Origin: Lucinisca nassula
Lineage: Eukaryota; Mollusca; Bivalvia; Lucinida; Lucinidae
Assembly (NCBI GenBank): GCA_963580285.1
Contig: OY757020.1
Location: forward strand, 96,103,497-96,167,496
DNA length: 64,000 bases
Direction of reading: 5' to 3'
The notes beneath the pieces were generated by a model. The model was not told where the DNA came from. It worked only from the letters and a program-made list of their open reading frames with translations, and did not search any database. The position numbers and the translations under genes are program-made. How positions within the stretch are numbered: position 1 is the first letter of the stretch; each line of letters begins with the position of its first letter. Below, piece after piece: positions 51,960-63,800 of this stretch.

Positions 51960-52383
51960 TTCATGTTTTTGAATATTTTTAAGGTCGATACCTGAATATT
52001 CCAGCAGTGGTAAAATACGTAATCCAAAAGGTTTGATTGCTGTGGGTTTTGTTTCATACTTATCTACAAATTGAGGTGGAAATGAAATTTTGGATGCCGG
52101 GTTAGATGGATTTGCAGCAAGTCTGATAGCATACTGAAGAGAAAGTTTCTCTCTGCGCGAGGTTAAAGATGGTTCACCTGCTTCTACATAAAGGCTTAAT
52201 ACGGGAGAAGTACGGAAGGCTCCCATGGCCAGACGAAGGCCTTGGTGATGGATAGTATCCAAGGATTTTAAATAGGACTTTCTGGCAGAACCATAAACAA
52301 CAGACCCATAATCTAATTTAGATCTTATTAAAGACTGGTAAAGATGTAATAAAGTATACCGATCTGCTCCCCAACTTGTATGA
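51960..52383 (-). mobile_element. LINE copy E, piece 3 (connector between RT and RNase H)
   Basis: Continues E from TTCATGTTTTTGA to CCAACTTGTATGA (52371-52383), where copy J begins. Confidence 0.88.
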
Positions 52384-52525
52384 TGATGATGATGATGATT
52401 TCGTGTTTAACGACGCGTCAACCCTCTTGGTGGGTCATAAGCGTCAGTCGGTTAATGGTTAAACGGCATGAATAATTATGACGATATTAAAAGTCAGAAT
52501 GATAATGTATAAAAATCTGAAACAG

Positions 52526-55500
52526 TTAAATCTTATGAAAAAGACCAATTGCTTTTAAGAATAAAATAATGTTATCAACAGATACATCTCGAAACAGTTG
52601 TTGCAAAGTGTCAGCTTTGAAATATAAAATACGTGAGGGTGAAAAGTCAACACAGTCAATTAAGATATGTTTCACAGTGAATGGCTGATCACAACCTACA
52701 CAAGAAGGTTGATCATCACCATTAAAAATATAAGAATGAGTAACTCTAGTATGGCCGATGCGCAGTCGTGTTAATACTACGTCCTCTTTTCTGGAAAACT
52801 GTGGAGGAGAGCATTTTGTACTAACGACAGGTTTAATGGCATGGAGTTTGTTATTTATTGCACGGTCCCATTCGCCTTGCCATTCCGACAAGATGTATCG
52901 GTTGATAAATGGTTTAAAATTATTAAAAGGAATTTTAAAAACAGATGGATCAAGATTGAGCGATTCCTTTGCTTTCTTGTCAGCATATTCATTGCCGACA
53001 ATGCCAATATGGCTCGGAAGCCAACAAAACAAGATTTGGTGTGTTTTAGAAATTTCATGATGTTTTTCGATCAATTTTTGAATTTGAGGATTTTTAGATG
53101 ATGAATGGTCTAAAGCCTTAAGCACAGAAAGTGAATCAGAAAATATAATTGCTTTTTGAATTGTTGAAGAACTGATAAAATCTAAAGCTAGGTCTATTGC
53201 TTTGGCTTCAGCTGTAAAAATAGATGAACCATCTGGAAGGCGCATGGTTTTGTGCGTATCTTTAGAAACATACGCACAGCCAACTTTATCTCCTTCTTTG
53301 GAACCATCAGTATAGACTTGCTGGTAATCATTGTAACGTGACTGCAGTACCTGAAAGTTTTGTTTGAGAAGTATTGGATTTGATTCGGATTTTTTTCCAT
53401 CATGTAAGTTGAACAGAATAGAAGGTTGTTTAATACACCAAGATGGAACTTCGGCGGTTTCATGTTTTTGAATATTTTTAAGGTCGATACCTGAATTTTC
53501 CAGCAGTGGTAAAATACGTAATCCAAAAGGTTTGATTGCTGTGGGTTTTGTTTCATACTTATCTACAAATTGAGGTGGAAATGAAATTTTGGATGCCGGG
53601 TTAGATGGATTTGCAGCAAGTCTGATAGCATACTGAAGAGAAAGTTTCTCTCTGCGCGAGGTTAAAGATGGTTCACCTGCTTCTACATAAAGGCTTAATA
53701 CGGGAGAAGTACGGAAGGCTCCCATGGCCAGACGAAGGCCTTGGTGATGGATAGTATCCAAGGATTTTAAATAGGACTTTCTGGCAGAACCATAAACAAC
53801 AGACCCATAATCTAATTTAGATCTTATTAAAGACCGGTAAAGATGTAATAAAGTATACCGATCTGCTCCCCAACTTGTATGAGCTAAAACTTTCAAAAGA
53901 TTCAAAGCTTTTAAGCATTTCGCTTTAAGATATTTAATATGTGGAATAAAAGATAACTTTTGATCAAATATGACCCCAAGAAATTTGGCTTCTTCAACAA
54001 CAGGAATTTGTGATCCGTATAAAAACAGGGAAGGATGTTCGTGTTTCTTCCGTAGTTTACAAAAATGAACACACTGCGTTTTCGACTTGGAGAACTTGAA
54101 ACCATGTTTATCAGTCCATTCTTCTATTCTTTTTAAATTTTGTTGTAACTTTCGTTCAATTGTTTTCATATTTTTTGAACGGTAACATATACAAAAATCA
54201 TCAACATACAATGAACAATCAGTTTTGTCGTCCAAACATTGTACAATATTGTTTATTTTGATGTTAAATAGCGTAGTTGAAAGAATACTACCCTGTGGGA
54301 CACCCTGTTCTTGATCATAGAAATCTGACAGGGTAGATCCCACACGCACCTGAAACATGCGCTCCCCTAAAAAGCTTTCAATAAAACTGGGAAGTTTTCC
54401 TCTTAAGCCAATGTTATGTAGATCTTTCAATATTCCATAACGCCATGTTGTATCATATGCTTTCTCCAAGTCGAAAAAGACAGCCACTACGTGTTCTTTG
54501 TTAATAAAAGCATCTCGTATAAATGTTTCTAGTCTTATTAAATTGTCATTGGTACTACGTTCCGAACGAAACCCCGATTGATATTCTGAAATGAGGTTGT
54601 TGGACTCTAAGTACCAGACTAATCTCTTGTTTATCATTCTCTCCAATGTTTTACACAAACAACTTGTCAAAGCTATCGGACGATAATTTGTAGGTTCTGC
54701 ATGATCTTTCCCTGGTTTCGGAATTGGTACAACTGTAGCTACACGCCAACTCTCAGGACAGACCCCCGTTTCCCAAATATTATTAAAGATATCTAAAAGT
54801 GTTGTAAGAGAACTTTTTGGCAGATGCTTAAGCATCTGATAATGAATTTCATCGGGGCCGGTTGCCGTATCATGTGATTTTTCAATGGCTTCAACGAGTT
54901 CGGATAAGTTAAAAGGTGTGTTGTATTCTTCGTGATTAAGGGATTTGAAGTTAAGTTTTCTTTTCTCCTGGTCCTTTTTGAAATTTCTAAAAGTGTCAGA
55001 ATAATTACGCGATGATGAATTTCTCAAGAATGTGTGACCAAGAGTATCTGAAATATCTTTTTTTGTTGAAGCTATTGTGTCAAATTCAGTATTTAAATGT
55101 GTAAAACTAGAGGACTTTGTTTTTCCTGAAATTTTTCGTACCATATCCCAAACCTTTTTAATGGGGGTTTTGTAGTTCAATTTGGAGACATATTCTCTCC
55201 ATGACTTTCGTTTGGAAGCTCGGATTGTTCGCCGAGCTTTAGCTCTAAAAACTTTAACGTCGTTTAGCTTTTCTGAAGTGGGACTTTTGCAGAACTTATT
55301 TAGAGCTTGTTTGCGCTTTTGAATAGCTTCTCTACAATCATTATTAAACCAAGGCTTGCTTTTCTTAGTGCTTGTGGAGGTCTTTGGAATGCATTGTTCT
55401 GATATATTAATTAGTTTATCTGTGAAATCAGAAACAATGTCAGATGATTCATTTAAGTGATCAACTGATAACTCTTCTTCACATAAATTACGGAATAATT

Positions 55501-56212
55501 CCCAGTCGGCTTTATTCATTTTCCATTTCTGGTTACAGTCCTCATCTGGTTCGTTTACGCTCTCAATTATAACAGGGAAGTGATCACTTCCGCACTGATC
55601 GTCATGAACAGACCAGTCATAGTCTAAGAAGAGAGATGGGTGACACAAAGAGAGATCTAAAGAAGATAAATGACCTGTCGCAGGGTGAAGGTAAGTATAA
55701 GATTTATCATTCATCAAGCAAAGATCATTCTTTGCAATAAAATCTTCAACAAGTGCTCCTCTGTTATTGATATCTTTACAGCCCCATAGAATATTGTGAC
55801 CATTGAAGTCGCCAACTAAAAGATATGGCGATGGAAGTTGACTCAGCAATGAGTCAAGATGTTCGGGCTTTAAAGAAAATGAGGGTGGGATATATAGAGA
55901 GCAAATTGTAGTTTCTTTATCCAGAGAAACCGATACTGCTACAGCTTGTAGGTCTGTTCTTAATTTGATCTCTCTTTGTGGTAAACATGATTTAACAAAA
56001 ATTGAACTGCCACCAGATGGTTTGTTACCATCAGAATAGATAAAGTTGTATGTATTGAAACCCCTGACATCTATGTTGTCATTAATTTTTAAAAAAGTTT
56101 CTTGCAAACAAAACACCGATGGGGTTAGTAGCGAAATAAGTAATAAGAGTTCATTATAATTCGATTTAAGACCTCGACAATTCCATTGTATTATTTTGTG
56201 TTTTAAATCCAT
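52526..56212 (-). CDS. LINE copy J ORF2 (1228 aa, intact)
   Basis: Same length and domain order as copy G ORF2: APE-type endonuclease, RT with YVDD, RNase H and CX2CX7HX4C finger, with no stop or frameshift. A few substitutions distinguish it, for example KINDNIDV in the endonuclease and KHGFKFSK in RT. None falls on a recognised catalytic residue. Confidence 0.95.
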   Translation of the reverse strand: MDLKHKIIQWNCRGLKSNYNELLLLISLLTPSVFCLQETFLKINDNIDVRGFNTYNFIYSDGNKPSGGSSIFVKSCLPQREIKLRTDLQAVAVSVSLDKETTICSLYIPPSFSLKPEHLDSLLSQLPSPYLLVGDFNGHNILWGCKDINNRGALVEDFIAKNDLCLMNDKSYTYLHPATGHLSSLDLSLCHPSLFLDYDWSVHDDQCGSDHFPVIIESVNEPDEDCNQKWKMNKADWELFRNLCEEELSVDHLNESSDIVSDFTDKLINISEQCIPKTSTSTKKSKPWFNNDCREAIQKRKQALNKFCKSPTSEKLNDVKVFRAKARRTIRASKRKSWREYVSKLNYKTPIKKVWDMVRKISGKTKSSSFTHLNTEFDTIASTKKDISDTLGHTFLRNSSSRNYSDTFRNFKKDQEKRKLNFKSLNHEEYNTPFNLSELVEAIEKSHDTATGPDEIHYQMLKHLPKSSLTTLLDIFNNIWETGVCPESWRVATVVPIPKPGKDHAEPTNYRPIALTSCLCKTLERMINKRLVWYLESNNLISEYQSGFRSERSTNDNLIRLETFIRDAFINKEHVVAVFFDLEKAYDTTWRYGILKDLHNIGLRGKLPSFIESFLGERMFQVRVGSTLSDFYDQEQGVPQGSILSTTLFNIKINNIVQCLDDKTDCSLYVDDFCICYRSKNMKTIERKLQQNLKRIEEWTDKHGFKFSKSKTQCVHFCKLRKKHEHPSLFLYGSQIPVVEEAKFLGVIFDQKLSFIPHIKYLKAKCLKALNLLKVLAHTSWGADRYTLLHLYRSLIRSKLDYGSVVYGSARKSYLKSLDTIHHQGLRLAMGAFRTSPVLSLYVEAGEPSLTSRREKLSLQYAIRLAANPSNPASKISFPPQFVDKYETKPTAIKPFGLRILPLLENSGIDLKNIQKHETAEVPSWCIKQPSILFNLHDGKKSESNPILLKQNFQVLQSRYNDYQQVYTDGSKEGDKVGCAYVSKDTHKTMRLPDGSSIFTAEAKAIDLALDFISSSTIQKAIIFSDSLSVLKALDHSSSKNPQIQKLIEKHHEISKTHQILFCWLPSHIGIVGNEYADKKAKESLNLDPSVFKIPFNNFKPFINRYILSEWQGEWDRAINNKLHAIKPVVSTKCSPPQFSRKEDVVLTRLRIGHTRVTHSYIFNGDDQPSCVGCDQPFTVKHILIDCVDFSPSRILYFKADTLQQLFRDVSVDNIILFLKAIGLFHKI

Positions 56213-56244
56213 TTTAAGGAGAGATATTTAAAGACTAGAAACTA

Positions 56245-57639
56245 TTATGGAGGTGCAATTGGTGATATAGATCTGCTACCACCAGCTCGTGGTGTGGCAG
56301 ACCTCGATCTGTTATTGCCACTTGGTGATGATGGAGTTTCAGTCAACTCCATATCACTGTCACTCAAAGATCCGAATCTGTTCTGAAATTTTATATTGTC
56401 TCTTTCCATTTTACGTTGTCTGTCTGTTTGTCTTTGAGACAATTGATGTTTTTTTATCGGATCTTGCGACCCCTTATTAGTTCGACCTGGGTCGGGTTTC
56501 TCTTTTACATTCGGCGCTGGCTTCGGTACGGTCGCTGTCGACCGATCCGAAGCAACCTGGATTGCGCCTTTTGATAAATTGGTTGAACTTTGTGGTGCTG
56601 GAGTGGATTTACTCCATGCACCAGACTTTTTCAGTTCAGCAATGTATGATTCAGCAGTCTGTGTTGCGGAGCTGGTACATTTTACACCAGCACCCTTTGT
56701 GATGCTGGCGAAACTGGTAGTTGGTGTTATGTATCGCTCTTCGACAATCTTCCGCGCTTCTGGGAATGTTATCCCCCTTTGGTATTTGACGGTAAGTATT
56801 TCTTTTTCTTTTTTCCACGCCGGACAGTCTCGGGAGAAAACAGCATGTTTGCCATCACAATTTACGCATTTGGGTTCATTTTTGCAGTTGAGGTGATTAT
56901 CAACATGCTTTTCTTCACCACAATTAGGACAGAGTTTTTTTCTCTGACATCTGCTTTCGTGATGGCCAAAAGCCTGACAAGAGTAACATCTAAGAGGGTT
57001 TGGGATGTATACCTCTACGTTAATGGAAAGATATGCTACTTTGATTTTCTTGGGTAGAATTGGTGTATTAAAAGTCAACACATAAGTTGCTGTTGGTTTT
57101 AGTACACCATTTCTACGAACTTGAATGTTACGAACACCAACAACTCCCTGATCCTTAAGGTTATCGACTATCTCTTCATCTGAGCAAGGACGCAGTTCTG
57201 GACTGCGAATCACTCCCTTAGATGAATTGAGCGTGTTATGTAAAGCGACTTTAACTTTTAGATCAAAGAGTTTGTTGGTGTTTAGCAGGCTTACCACTTG
57301 CTGTTTTTTCTCGACTTCTAAGAGAAGATCACCCGATTTGAGTTGTTTTATACTCTTAGGATGTCCGGCAATGGCGAGAATACTTTTCTCGATCACAAAG
57401 GGGGAAAGGCTAGATACAGTTCGTGTATCGTCAAGTGACGTAACGACCAAGAAACGCGGAACATTGTCAAAATTTGGTTCAGCAGACTGCTGACTAGATT
57501 GTTGACTTGACTGCTGACTGGATTGTTGACTGTGTTCATCCGATTCGGATGAATCTTCTTGTTTTTTACGTTTAGGTGCGTTGTGGTTAGGTGATTTGCG
57601 GTTTGGTGATTTGCGGTTATGTTTTTTTCCAGGAGCCAT
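56245..57639 (-). CDS. LINE copy J ORF1 (464 aa, intact)
   Basis: Nearly identical to copy G ORF1 (KSPNRKSPNHNAPKRKKQED at the N-terminus, three zinc knuckles, Ser/Arg-rich end). The stop lies 32 nt upstream of the ORF2 start. Confidence 0.94.
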   Translation of the reverse strand: MAPGKKHNRKSPNRKSPNHNAPKRKKQEDSSESDEHSQQSSQQSSQQSSQQSAEPNFDNVPRFLVVTSLDDTRTVSSLSPFVIEKSILAIAGHPKSIKQLKSGDLLLEVEKKQQVVSLLNTNKLFDLKVKVALHNTLNSSKGVIRSPELRPCSDEEIVDNLKDQGVVGVRNIQVRRNGVLKPTATYVLTFNTPILPKKIKVAYLSINVEVYIPNPLRCYSCQAFGHHESRCQRKKLCPNCGEEKHVDNHLNCKNEPKCVNCDGKHAVFSRDCPAWKKEKEILTVKYQRGITFPEARKIVEERYITPTTSFASITKGAGVKCTSSATQTAESYIAELKKSGAWSKSTPAPQSSTNLSKGAIQVASDRSTATVPKPAPNVKEKPDPGRTNKGSQDPIKKHQLSQRQTDRQRKMERDNIKFQNRFGSLSDSDMELTETPSSPSGNNRSRSATPRAGGSRSISPIAPP

Positions 57640-58082
57640 AAGAAAAAAATTCTAGTTTCGTCCCAAGTGCTCTCCGCCCTCCGTGGAGCCCTACAAGGGA
57701 ACACCATACTGGAGTGGTTATCCAACTCGCAGATGTTAGAGATACACGTGAGATATACTCGTATAAACAAAATGCCTACACGATTGATCCGTTAAGCCAC
57801 CGCCTTCTAGAGATAAAAAGACAGAAAAGGGTAAGGTAAATGGGCATATGGTTGGTATCAGGAAAGATACAAAAAGAGTTGAAGAGAAAGCAAAGCGGTA
57901 TCTCTAGGGCTCGGCGTGACCAGCCGATTGACCGTGCCGGACCGCACGGCCACCCGTCTACACCGAAAAGCCAGGCCAAAGAGGCGTGTTGGGCACCTGA
58001 AGCACCGCCACCTCAGGTAACCCTCAACCTCCAGGATCCCTTCTTCCGGTTTACAGGACGCCACCCACGGCAAACGGGTGGT

Positions 58083-58189
58083 ACTTCCTTTAGCTCTTCC
58101 CAGTGGGCACATTGACCACAGCAGCAACGTGCCCAGTGGGAATTGAGCCCCCAGGGCCACGGCAAGGCAGGAAGTCTAATACCTGGGGG
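58083..58189 (-). ncRNA. HDV-like ribozyme candidate, 5' end of copy J
   Basis: Identical to copy G in stems and in the variant P4 loop. The first base abuts the TSD CCAACTTGTATGA. Confidence 0.7.
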
Positions 58190-58274
58190 CCAACTTGTAT
58201 GAGCTAAAACTTTCAAAAGATTCAAAGCTTTTAAGCATTTCGCTTTAAGATATTTAATATGTGGAATAAAAGAT

Positions 58275-58430
58275 TTGTTTGTTTGTTTTGGAGTTTTACG
58301 GCCCAGTCAACACTATTTAGGTCATTTTTGAGCCGGTCAGTTTACCTATCAACACTTTCCTGGGCAGGCTTATACGTAAGTGGTTAACCAGTACAGTGCA
58401 CATTCTTTCGCCAGAAACTGACAACTGCCC
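58275..58430 (-). mobile_element. SINE with AAAC tail and 14-bp TSD, inserted in copy E
   Basis: The 156-bp insert lies between GTGGAATAAAAGAT (58261-58274) and the same 14 bp (58431-58444); the LINE reads through normally when it is removed. On the minus strand it ends GGGCCGTAAAACTCCAAAAC and then (AAAC)n. No clear A and B boxes were identified, so its RNA ancestry is not settled. Confidence 0.9.
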
Positions 58431-58444
58431 GTGGAATAAAAGAT

Positions 58445-60308
58445 AACTTTTGATCAAATATGACCCCAAGAAATTTGGCTTCTTCAACAACAGGAATTTG
58501 TGATCCGTATAAAAACAGGGAAGGATGTTCGTGTTTCTTCCGTAGTTTACAAAAATGAACACACTGCGTTTTCGACTTGGAGAGCTTGAAACCATTTTTA
58601 TCAGTCCATTCTTCTATTCTTTTTAAATTTTGTTGTAACTTTCGTTCAATTGTTTTCATATTTTTTGAACGGTAACATATACAAAAATCATCAACATACA
58701 TTGAACAATCAGTTTTGTCGTCCAAACATTGTACAATATTGTTTATTTTGATGTTAAATAGCGTTGTTGAAAGAATACTACCCTGTGGGACACCCTGTTC
58801 TTGATCATAGAAATGTGACAGGGTAGACCCCACACGCACCTGAAACATGCGCTCCCCTAAAAAGCTTTCAATAAAACTGGGAAGTTTTCCTCTTAAGCCA
58901 ATGTTATGTAGATCTTTCAATATTCCATAACGCCATGTTGTATCATATGCTTTCTCCAAGTCGAAAAAGACAGCCACTACGTGTTCTTTGTTAATAAAAG
59001 CATCTCGTATAAATGTTTCTAGTCTTATTAAATTGTCATTGGTACTACGTTCCGAACGAAAACCCGATTGATATTCTGAAATGAGGTTGTTGGACTCTAA
59101 GTACCAGACTAATCTCTTGTTTATCATTCTCTCCAATGTTTTACACAAACAACTTGTCAAAGCTATCGCCCGATAATTTGTAGGTTCTGCATGATCTTTC
59201 CCTGGTTTTGGAATTGGTACAACTGTAGCTACACGCCAGCTCTCAGGACAGACCCCCGTTTCCCAAATATTATTAAAGATATCTAAAAGTGTTGTAAGAG
59301 AACTTTTTGGCAGATGCTTAAGCATCTGATAATGAATTTCATCGGGGCCGGTTGCCGTATCATGTGATTTTTCAATGGATTCAACGAGTGCGGATAAGTT
59401 AAAAGGTGTGTTGTATTCTTCGTGATTAAGGGATTTGAAGTTAAGATTTCTTTTCTCTTGGTCCTTTTTGAAATTTCTAAAAGTGTCAGAATAATTACGC
59501 GATGATGAATTTCTCAAGAATGTGTGACCAAGAGTATCTGAAATATCTTTTTTAGTTGAAGCTTTTGTGTCAAAACCAGTATTTAAATGTGTAAAACTAG
59601 AGGACTTTGTTTTTCCTGAAATTTTTCGTACCATATCCCAAACCTTTTTAATGGGGGTTTTGTAGTTCAATTTGGAGACATATTCTCTCCATGACTTTCG
59701 TTTGGAAGCTCGGATTGTTCGCCGAGCTTTAGCTCTAAAAACTTTAACGTCGTTTAGCTTTTCTGAAGTGGGACTTTTGCAGAACTTATTTAGAGCCTGT
59801 TTGCGCTTTTGAATAGCTTCTTTACAGTCATTATTAAACCAAGGCTTGCTTTTCTTGGTATGTGTGGAGGTCTTTGGAATGCATTGTTCTGATATATTAA
59901 TTAGTTTATCTGTGAAATCAGAAACAATGTCAGATGATTCATTTAAGTGACCAACTGATAACTCTTCTTCACATAAATTACGGAATAATCCCCAGTCGGC
60001 TTTATTCATTTTCCATTTCTGGCTACAGTCCTCATCTTGTTCGTTTACGCTGGCTACAGTCCTCATCTTGTTCGTTTACGCTCTCAATTATAACAGGGAA
60101 GTGATCACTTCCGCACTGATCATCATGAACAGACCAGTCATAGTCCAAGAAGAGAGATGGGTGACACAAAGAGAGATCTAAAGAAGACAAATGACCTGTC
60201 GCTGGGTGAAGGTAAGTATAAGATTTATCATTCATCAAGCAAAGATCGCTCTTTGCAATAAAATCTTCAACAAGTGCTCCTCTGTTATTGATATCTTTAC
60301 AGCCCCAT
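58445..60308 (-). pseudogene. LINE copy E ORF2 remnant (RT and part of endonuclease)
   Basis: RT motifs including YVDD and DLEKAYD are present (560-codon frame). The frame is ended by the SINE on one side. On the other it is disrupted by a 31-bp tandem duplication (60020-60050 and 60051-60081), beyond which endonuclease sequence continues in another frame to the deletion at 60308. Confidence 0.88.
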
Positions 60309-60698
60309 ACAAGGGAACACCATAATGGAGTGGTTATCCAACTCGCAGGTGTTAGAGATACACGTGAGATATACTCGTATAAACAAAATGCCTACACGAT
60401 TGATCCGTTTAGCCACCGCCTTCTAAAGATAAAAAGACAGAAAAGGTTAAGGTAAATGGGCATATGGTTGGTATCAGGAAAGATACAAAAAGAGTTGAAG
60501 AGAAAGCAAAGCGGTATCTCTAGGGCTCGGCGCGACCAGCCGATTGACCGTGCCGGACCGCACGGCCACCCGTCTACACCGAAAAGCCAGGCCAAAGAGG
60601 CGTGTTGGGTACCTGAAGCACCGCCACCTCAGGTAACCCTCAACCTCCAGGATCCCTTCTTCCGGCTTACAGGACGCCACCCACGGCAAACGGGTGGT

Positions 60699-60805
60699 AC
60701 TTCCTTTAGCTCTTCCCAGTGGGCACAGAGACCACAGCGGCAATGTGCCCAGTGGGAATTGAGCCCCCAGGGCCACGGCAAGGCAGGAAGTTTAATACCT
60801 GGGGG
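60699..60805 (-). ncRNA. HDV-like ribozyme candidate, 5' end of copy E
   Basis: Same 107-nt fold, with G to A at element position 14, outside the predicted stems. Confidence 0.65.
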
Positions 60806-63800
60806 AAGCGTCAAACGGTTAATGGTTAAACGGCATGAACAATTATGAAAAGTAAAAAGTCAGAATGACGATGTATAAAAATCTGAAACAGTTTAATCTT
60901 ATGAAAAAGTCCAACTTCTTTTAAGAATAAAATAATATTATCAACAGGTACATCTCGAAACAGTTGTTGCAAAGTGTCAGCTTTGAAACATAAAATACGT
61001 GAGGGTGAAAAGTCAACACAGTCAATTAAGATATGTTTCACAGTGAATGGCTGATCACAACCTACACAAGAAGGCTGATCATCACCATTAAAAATATAAG
61101 AATGAGTAATTCTAGTATGGCCGATGCGCAGTCGTGTTAATACTACGTCCTCTTTTCTGGAAAACTGTGGAGGAGAGCATTTTGTACTAACGACAGGTTT
61201 AATGGCATGGAGTTTGTTATTTATTGCACGGTCCCATTCGCCTTGCCATTCCGACAAGATGTATCTGTTGATAAATGGTTTAAAATTATTAAAGGGAATT
61301 TAAAAAACAGATGGATCAAGATTGAGCGATTCCTTTGCTTTCTTGTCAGCATATTCATTGCCGACAATGCCAATATGGCTCGGAAGCCAACAAAACAAGA
61401 TTTGGTGTGTTTTAGAAATTTCATGATGTTTTTCGATCAATTTTTGAATTTGAGGATTTTTTGATGATGAATGGTCTAAAGCCTTAAGCACAGAAAGTGA
61501 ATCAGAAAATATAATTGCTTTTTGAATTATTGAAGAACTGATAAAATCTAAAGCTAGGTCTATTGCTTTGGCTTCAGCTATAAAAATAGATGGACCATCC
61601 ATCTGGAAGGCGCATGGTTTTGTGCGTATCTTTAGAAACAAACGCACAACCAACTTTATCTCCTTCTTTGGAACCATCAGTATAGACTTGCTGGTATTCA
61701 TTGTAACGTGACTGCAGTACCTGGAAGTTTTGTTTGAGAAGTATCGGATTTGATTCGGATTTTTTGCCATCATGTAAGTCGAACAGAATGGAAGGTTGTT
61801 TAATACACCAAGATGGAACTTCGGCGGTTTCATGTTTTTGAATATTTTTAAGGTCGATGCCTGAATTTTCTAGCAGTGGTAAAATTCGTAATCCAAAAGG
61901 TTTGATTGCTGTGGGTTTAGTTTCATACTTATCTATAAATTGAGGTGGAAATGAAATTTTGGATGCCGGGTTAGATGGATTAGCAGCAATTCTAATAGCA
62001 TACTGAAGAGAAAGTTTCTCTCTGCGCGAAGTTAAAGATGGTTCACCTGCTTCTACATAAAGGCTTAATACGGGTGAAGCACGAAAGGCTCCCATAGCCA
62101 GACGAAGGCCTTGGTGATGGATAGTATCCAATGATTTTAAATAGGACTTTCTGGCAGAACAATAAACAACAGACCCATAATCCAACCCAGATCCCATTAA
62201 AGACCGGTAAAGATGTAATAAAGTATACCGATCTGCTCCCCAACTTGTATGGCCTAAAACTTTCAAAAGACTCAAAGTTTTTAAGCATTTCGCTTTAAGA
62301 TATTTAATATGGGGAATAAAAGATATGTTTTGATCAAATATGACTCCAAGAAATTTGGCTTCTTCAACAACAGGAATTTGTGATCCGCACAAAAACAAGG
62401 AAGGATGTTCGTGCCTCTTCCGTAGTTTACAAAAATGAACACAATGCGTTTTCGACTTGGAAAACTTGAAACCATTTTTATCAGTCCATTCTTCTATTCG
62501 TTTTAAATTTTGTTGCAACTTTCGTTCAATTGTTTTCATATTATTTGAACGGTAACATATACAGAAATCGTCAACATACAAGGAACAATCCGTTTTGTCG
62601 TCCAAACATTGTACAATATTGTTTATTTTGATGTTAAATAGCGTAGTTGAAAGAAACTACCCTGTGGGACACCCTGTTCTTGATCATAGAAATCTGACAC
62701 GGTAGACCCCACACGCACCTGAAACATGCGCTCCCCTAAAAAGCTTTCAATAAAACTGGGAAGTTTTCCTCTTAAGCCAATGTTATGGAGATCTTTCAAT
62801 ATACCATAACGCCATGTTGTATCATATGCTTTCTCCAAGTCGAAAAAGACAGCTACTACGTGTTCTTTGTTAATAAAAGCATCTCGTATAAATGTTTCTA
62901 GTCTTAATAAAGTGTCATTGGTACTGCGTTCCGAACGAAAACCCGATTGATATTCTGAAATGAGGTTGTTGGACTCTAAGTACCAGACTAATCTCTTGTT
63001 TATCATTCTCTCCAATGTTTTACACAAACAACTTGTCAAAGCTATCGGACGATAATTTGTAGGTTCTGCATGATCTTTCCCTGGTTTCGGAATTGGTACA
63101 ACTGTAGCTACACGCCAGCTCTCAGGACAGACCCCCGTTTCCCAAATATTATTAAAGATATCTAAAAGTGTTGTAAGAGAACCTTTTGGCAGATGCTTAT
63201 CATGTGATTTTTCAATGGTCTCAACTAGTTCGGATAAGTTAAAAGGTGTGTTGTATTCTTCGTGATTAAGGGATTTGAAGTTAACTTTTCTTTTCTCCTG
63301 GTCCTTTTTGAAATTTCTAAAAGTGTCAGAATAATTACGCGATGATGCATTATTCAAGAATGTGCTCCCAAGAGTATCTGAAATATCTTTTTTTGTTGAA
63401 GCTATTGTGTCAAATTCAGTATTTAAATGTGTAAAACTAGAGGACTTTGTTTTTCCTGAAATTTTTCGTACCATATCCCAAACCTTTTTAATGGGGGTTT
63501 TGTAGTTCAATTTGGAGACAAATTCTCTCCATGACTTTCGTTTTGAAGCTCGGATTGTTCGCCGAGCTTTAGCTCTAAAAACTTTTACGTCGTTTAGCTT
63601 TTCTGAAGTGGGACTTTTGCAGAACTTATTTAGAGCCTGTTTACGCTTTTTAATAGCTTCTTTACAGTCATTATTAAACCAAGGCTTGCTTTTCTTAGTA
63701 TTTGTGGAGGTCTTTGGAATGCATTGTTCTGATATATTAATAAGTGTATCTGTGAAATCAGAAACAATGTCGGATGATTCATTTAAGTGATCAACTGTTA

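Larger units (their letters stand above)
52384..58189 (-). mobile_element. LINE copy J, full length, both ORFs intact
   Basis: About 5.8 kb between the TSDs CCAACTTGTATGA (52371-52383 and 58190-58202), inserted in copy E. The 5' UTR and ORF1 N-half match copy G closely. Its 3' UTR shares variants with copy H (GTGGGTCATAAGCGTCAGTC). With G, it is a candidate active copy. Confidence 0.96.
58190..60805 (-). mobile_element. LINE copy E, piece 4 (RT to 5' end, with internal deletion)
   Basis: Continues E through RT and part of the endonuclease. At about 60308 it jumps to the 5' UTR (CCCCATA joined to CAAGGGAAC), losing the rest of the endonuclease and all of ORF1. The 5' end is at 60805 and abuts 3' UTR sequence of copy K (AAGCGTCAAACGG), so E inserted into K. 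A SINE lies at 58275-58430. Confidence 0.9.
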
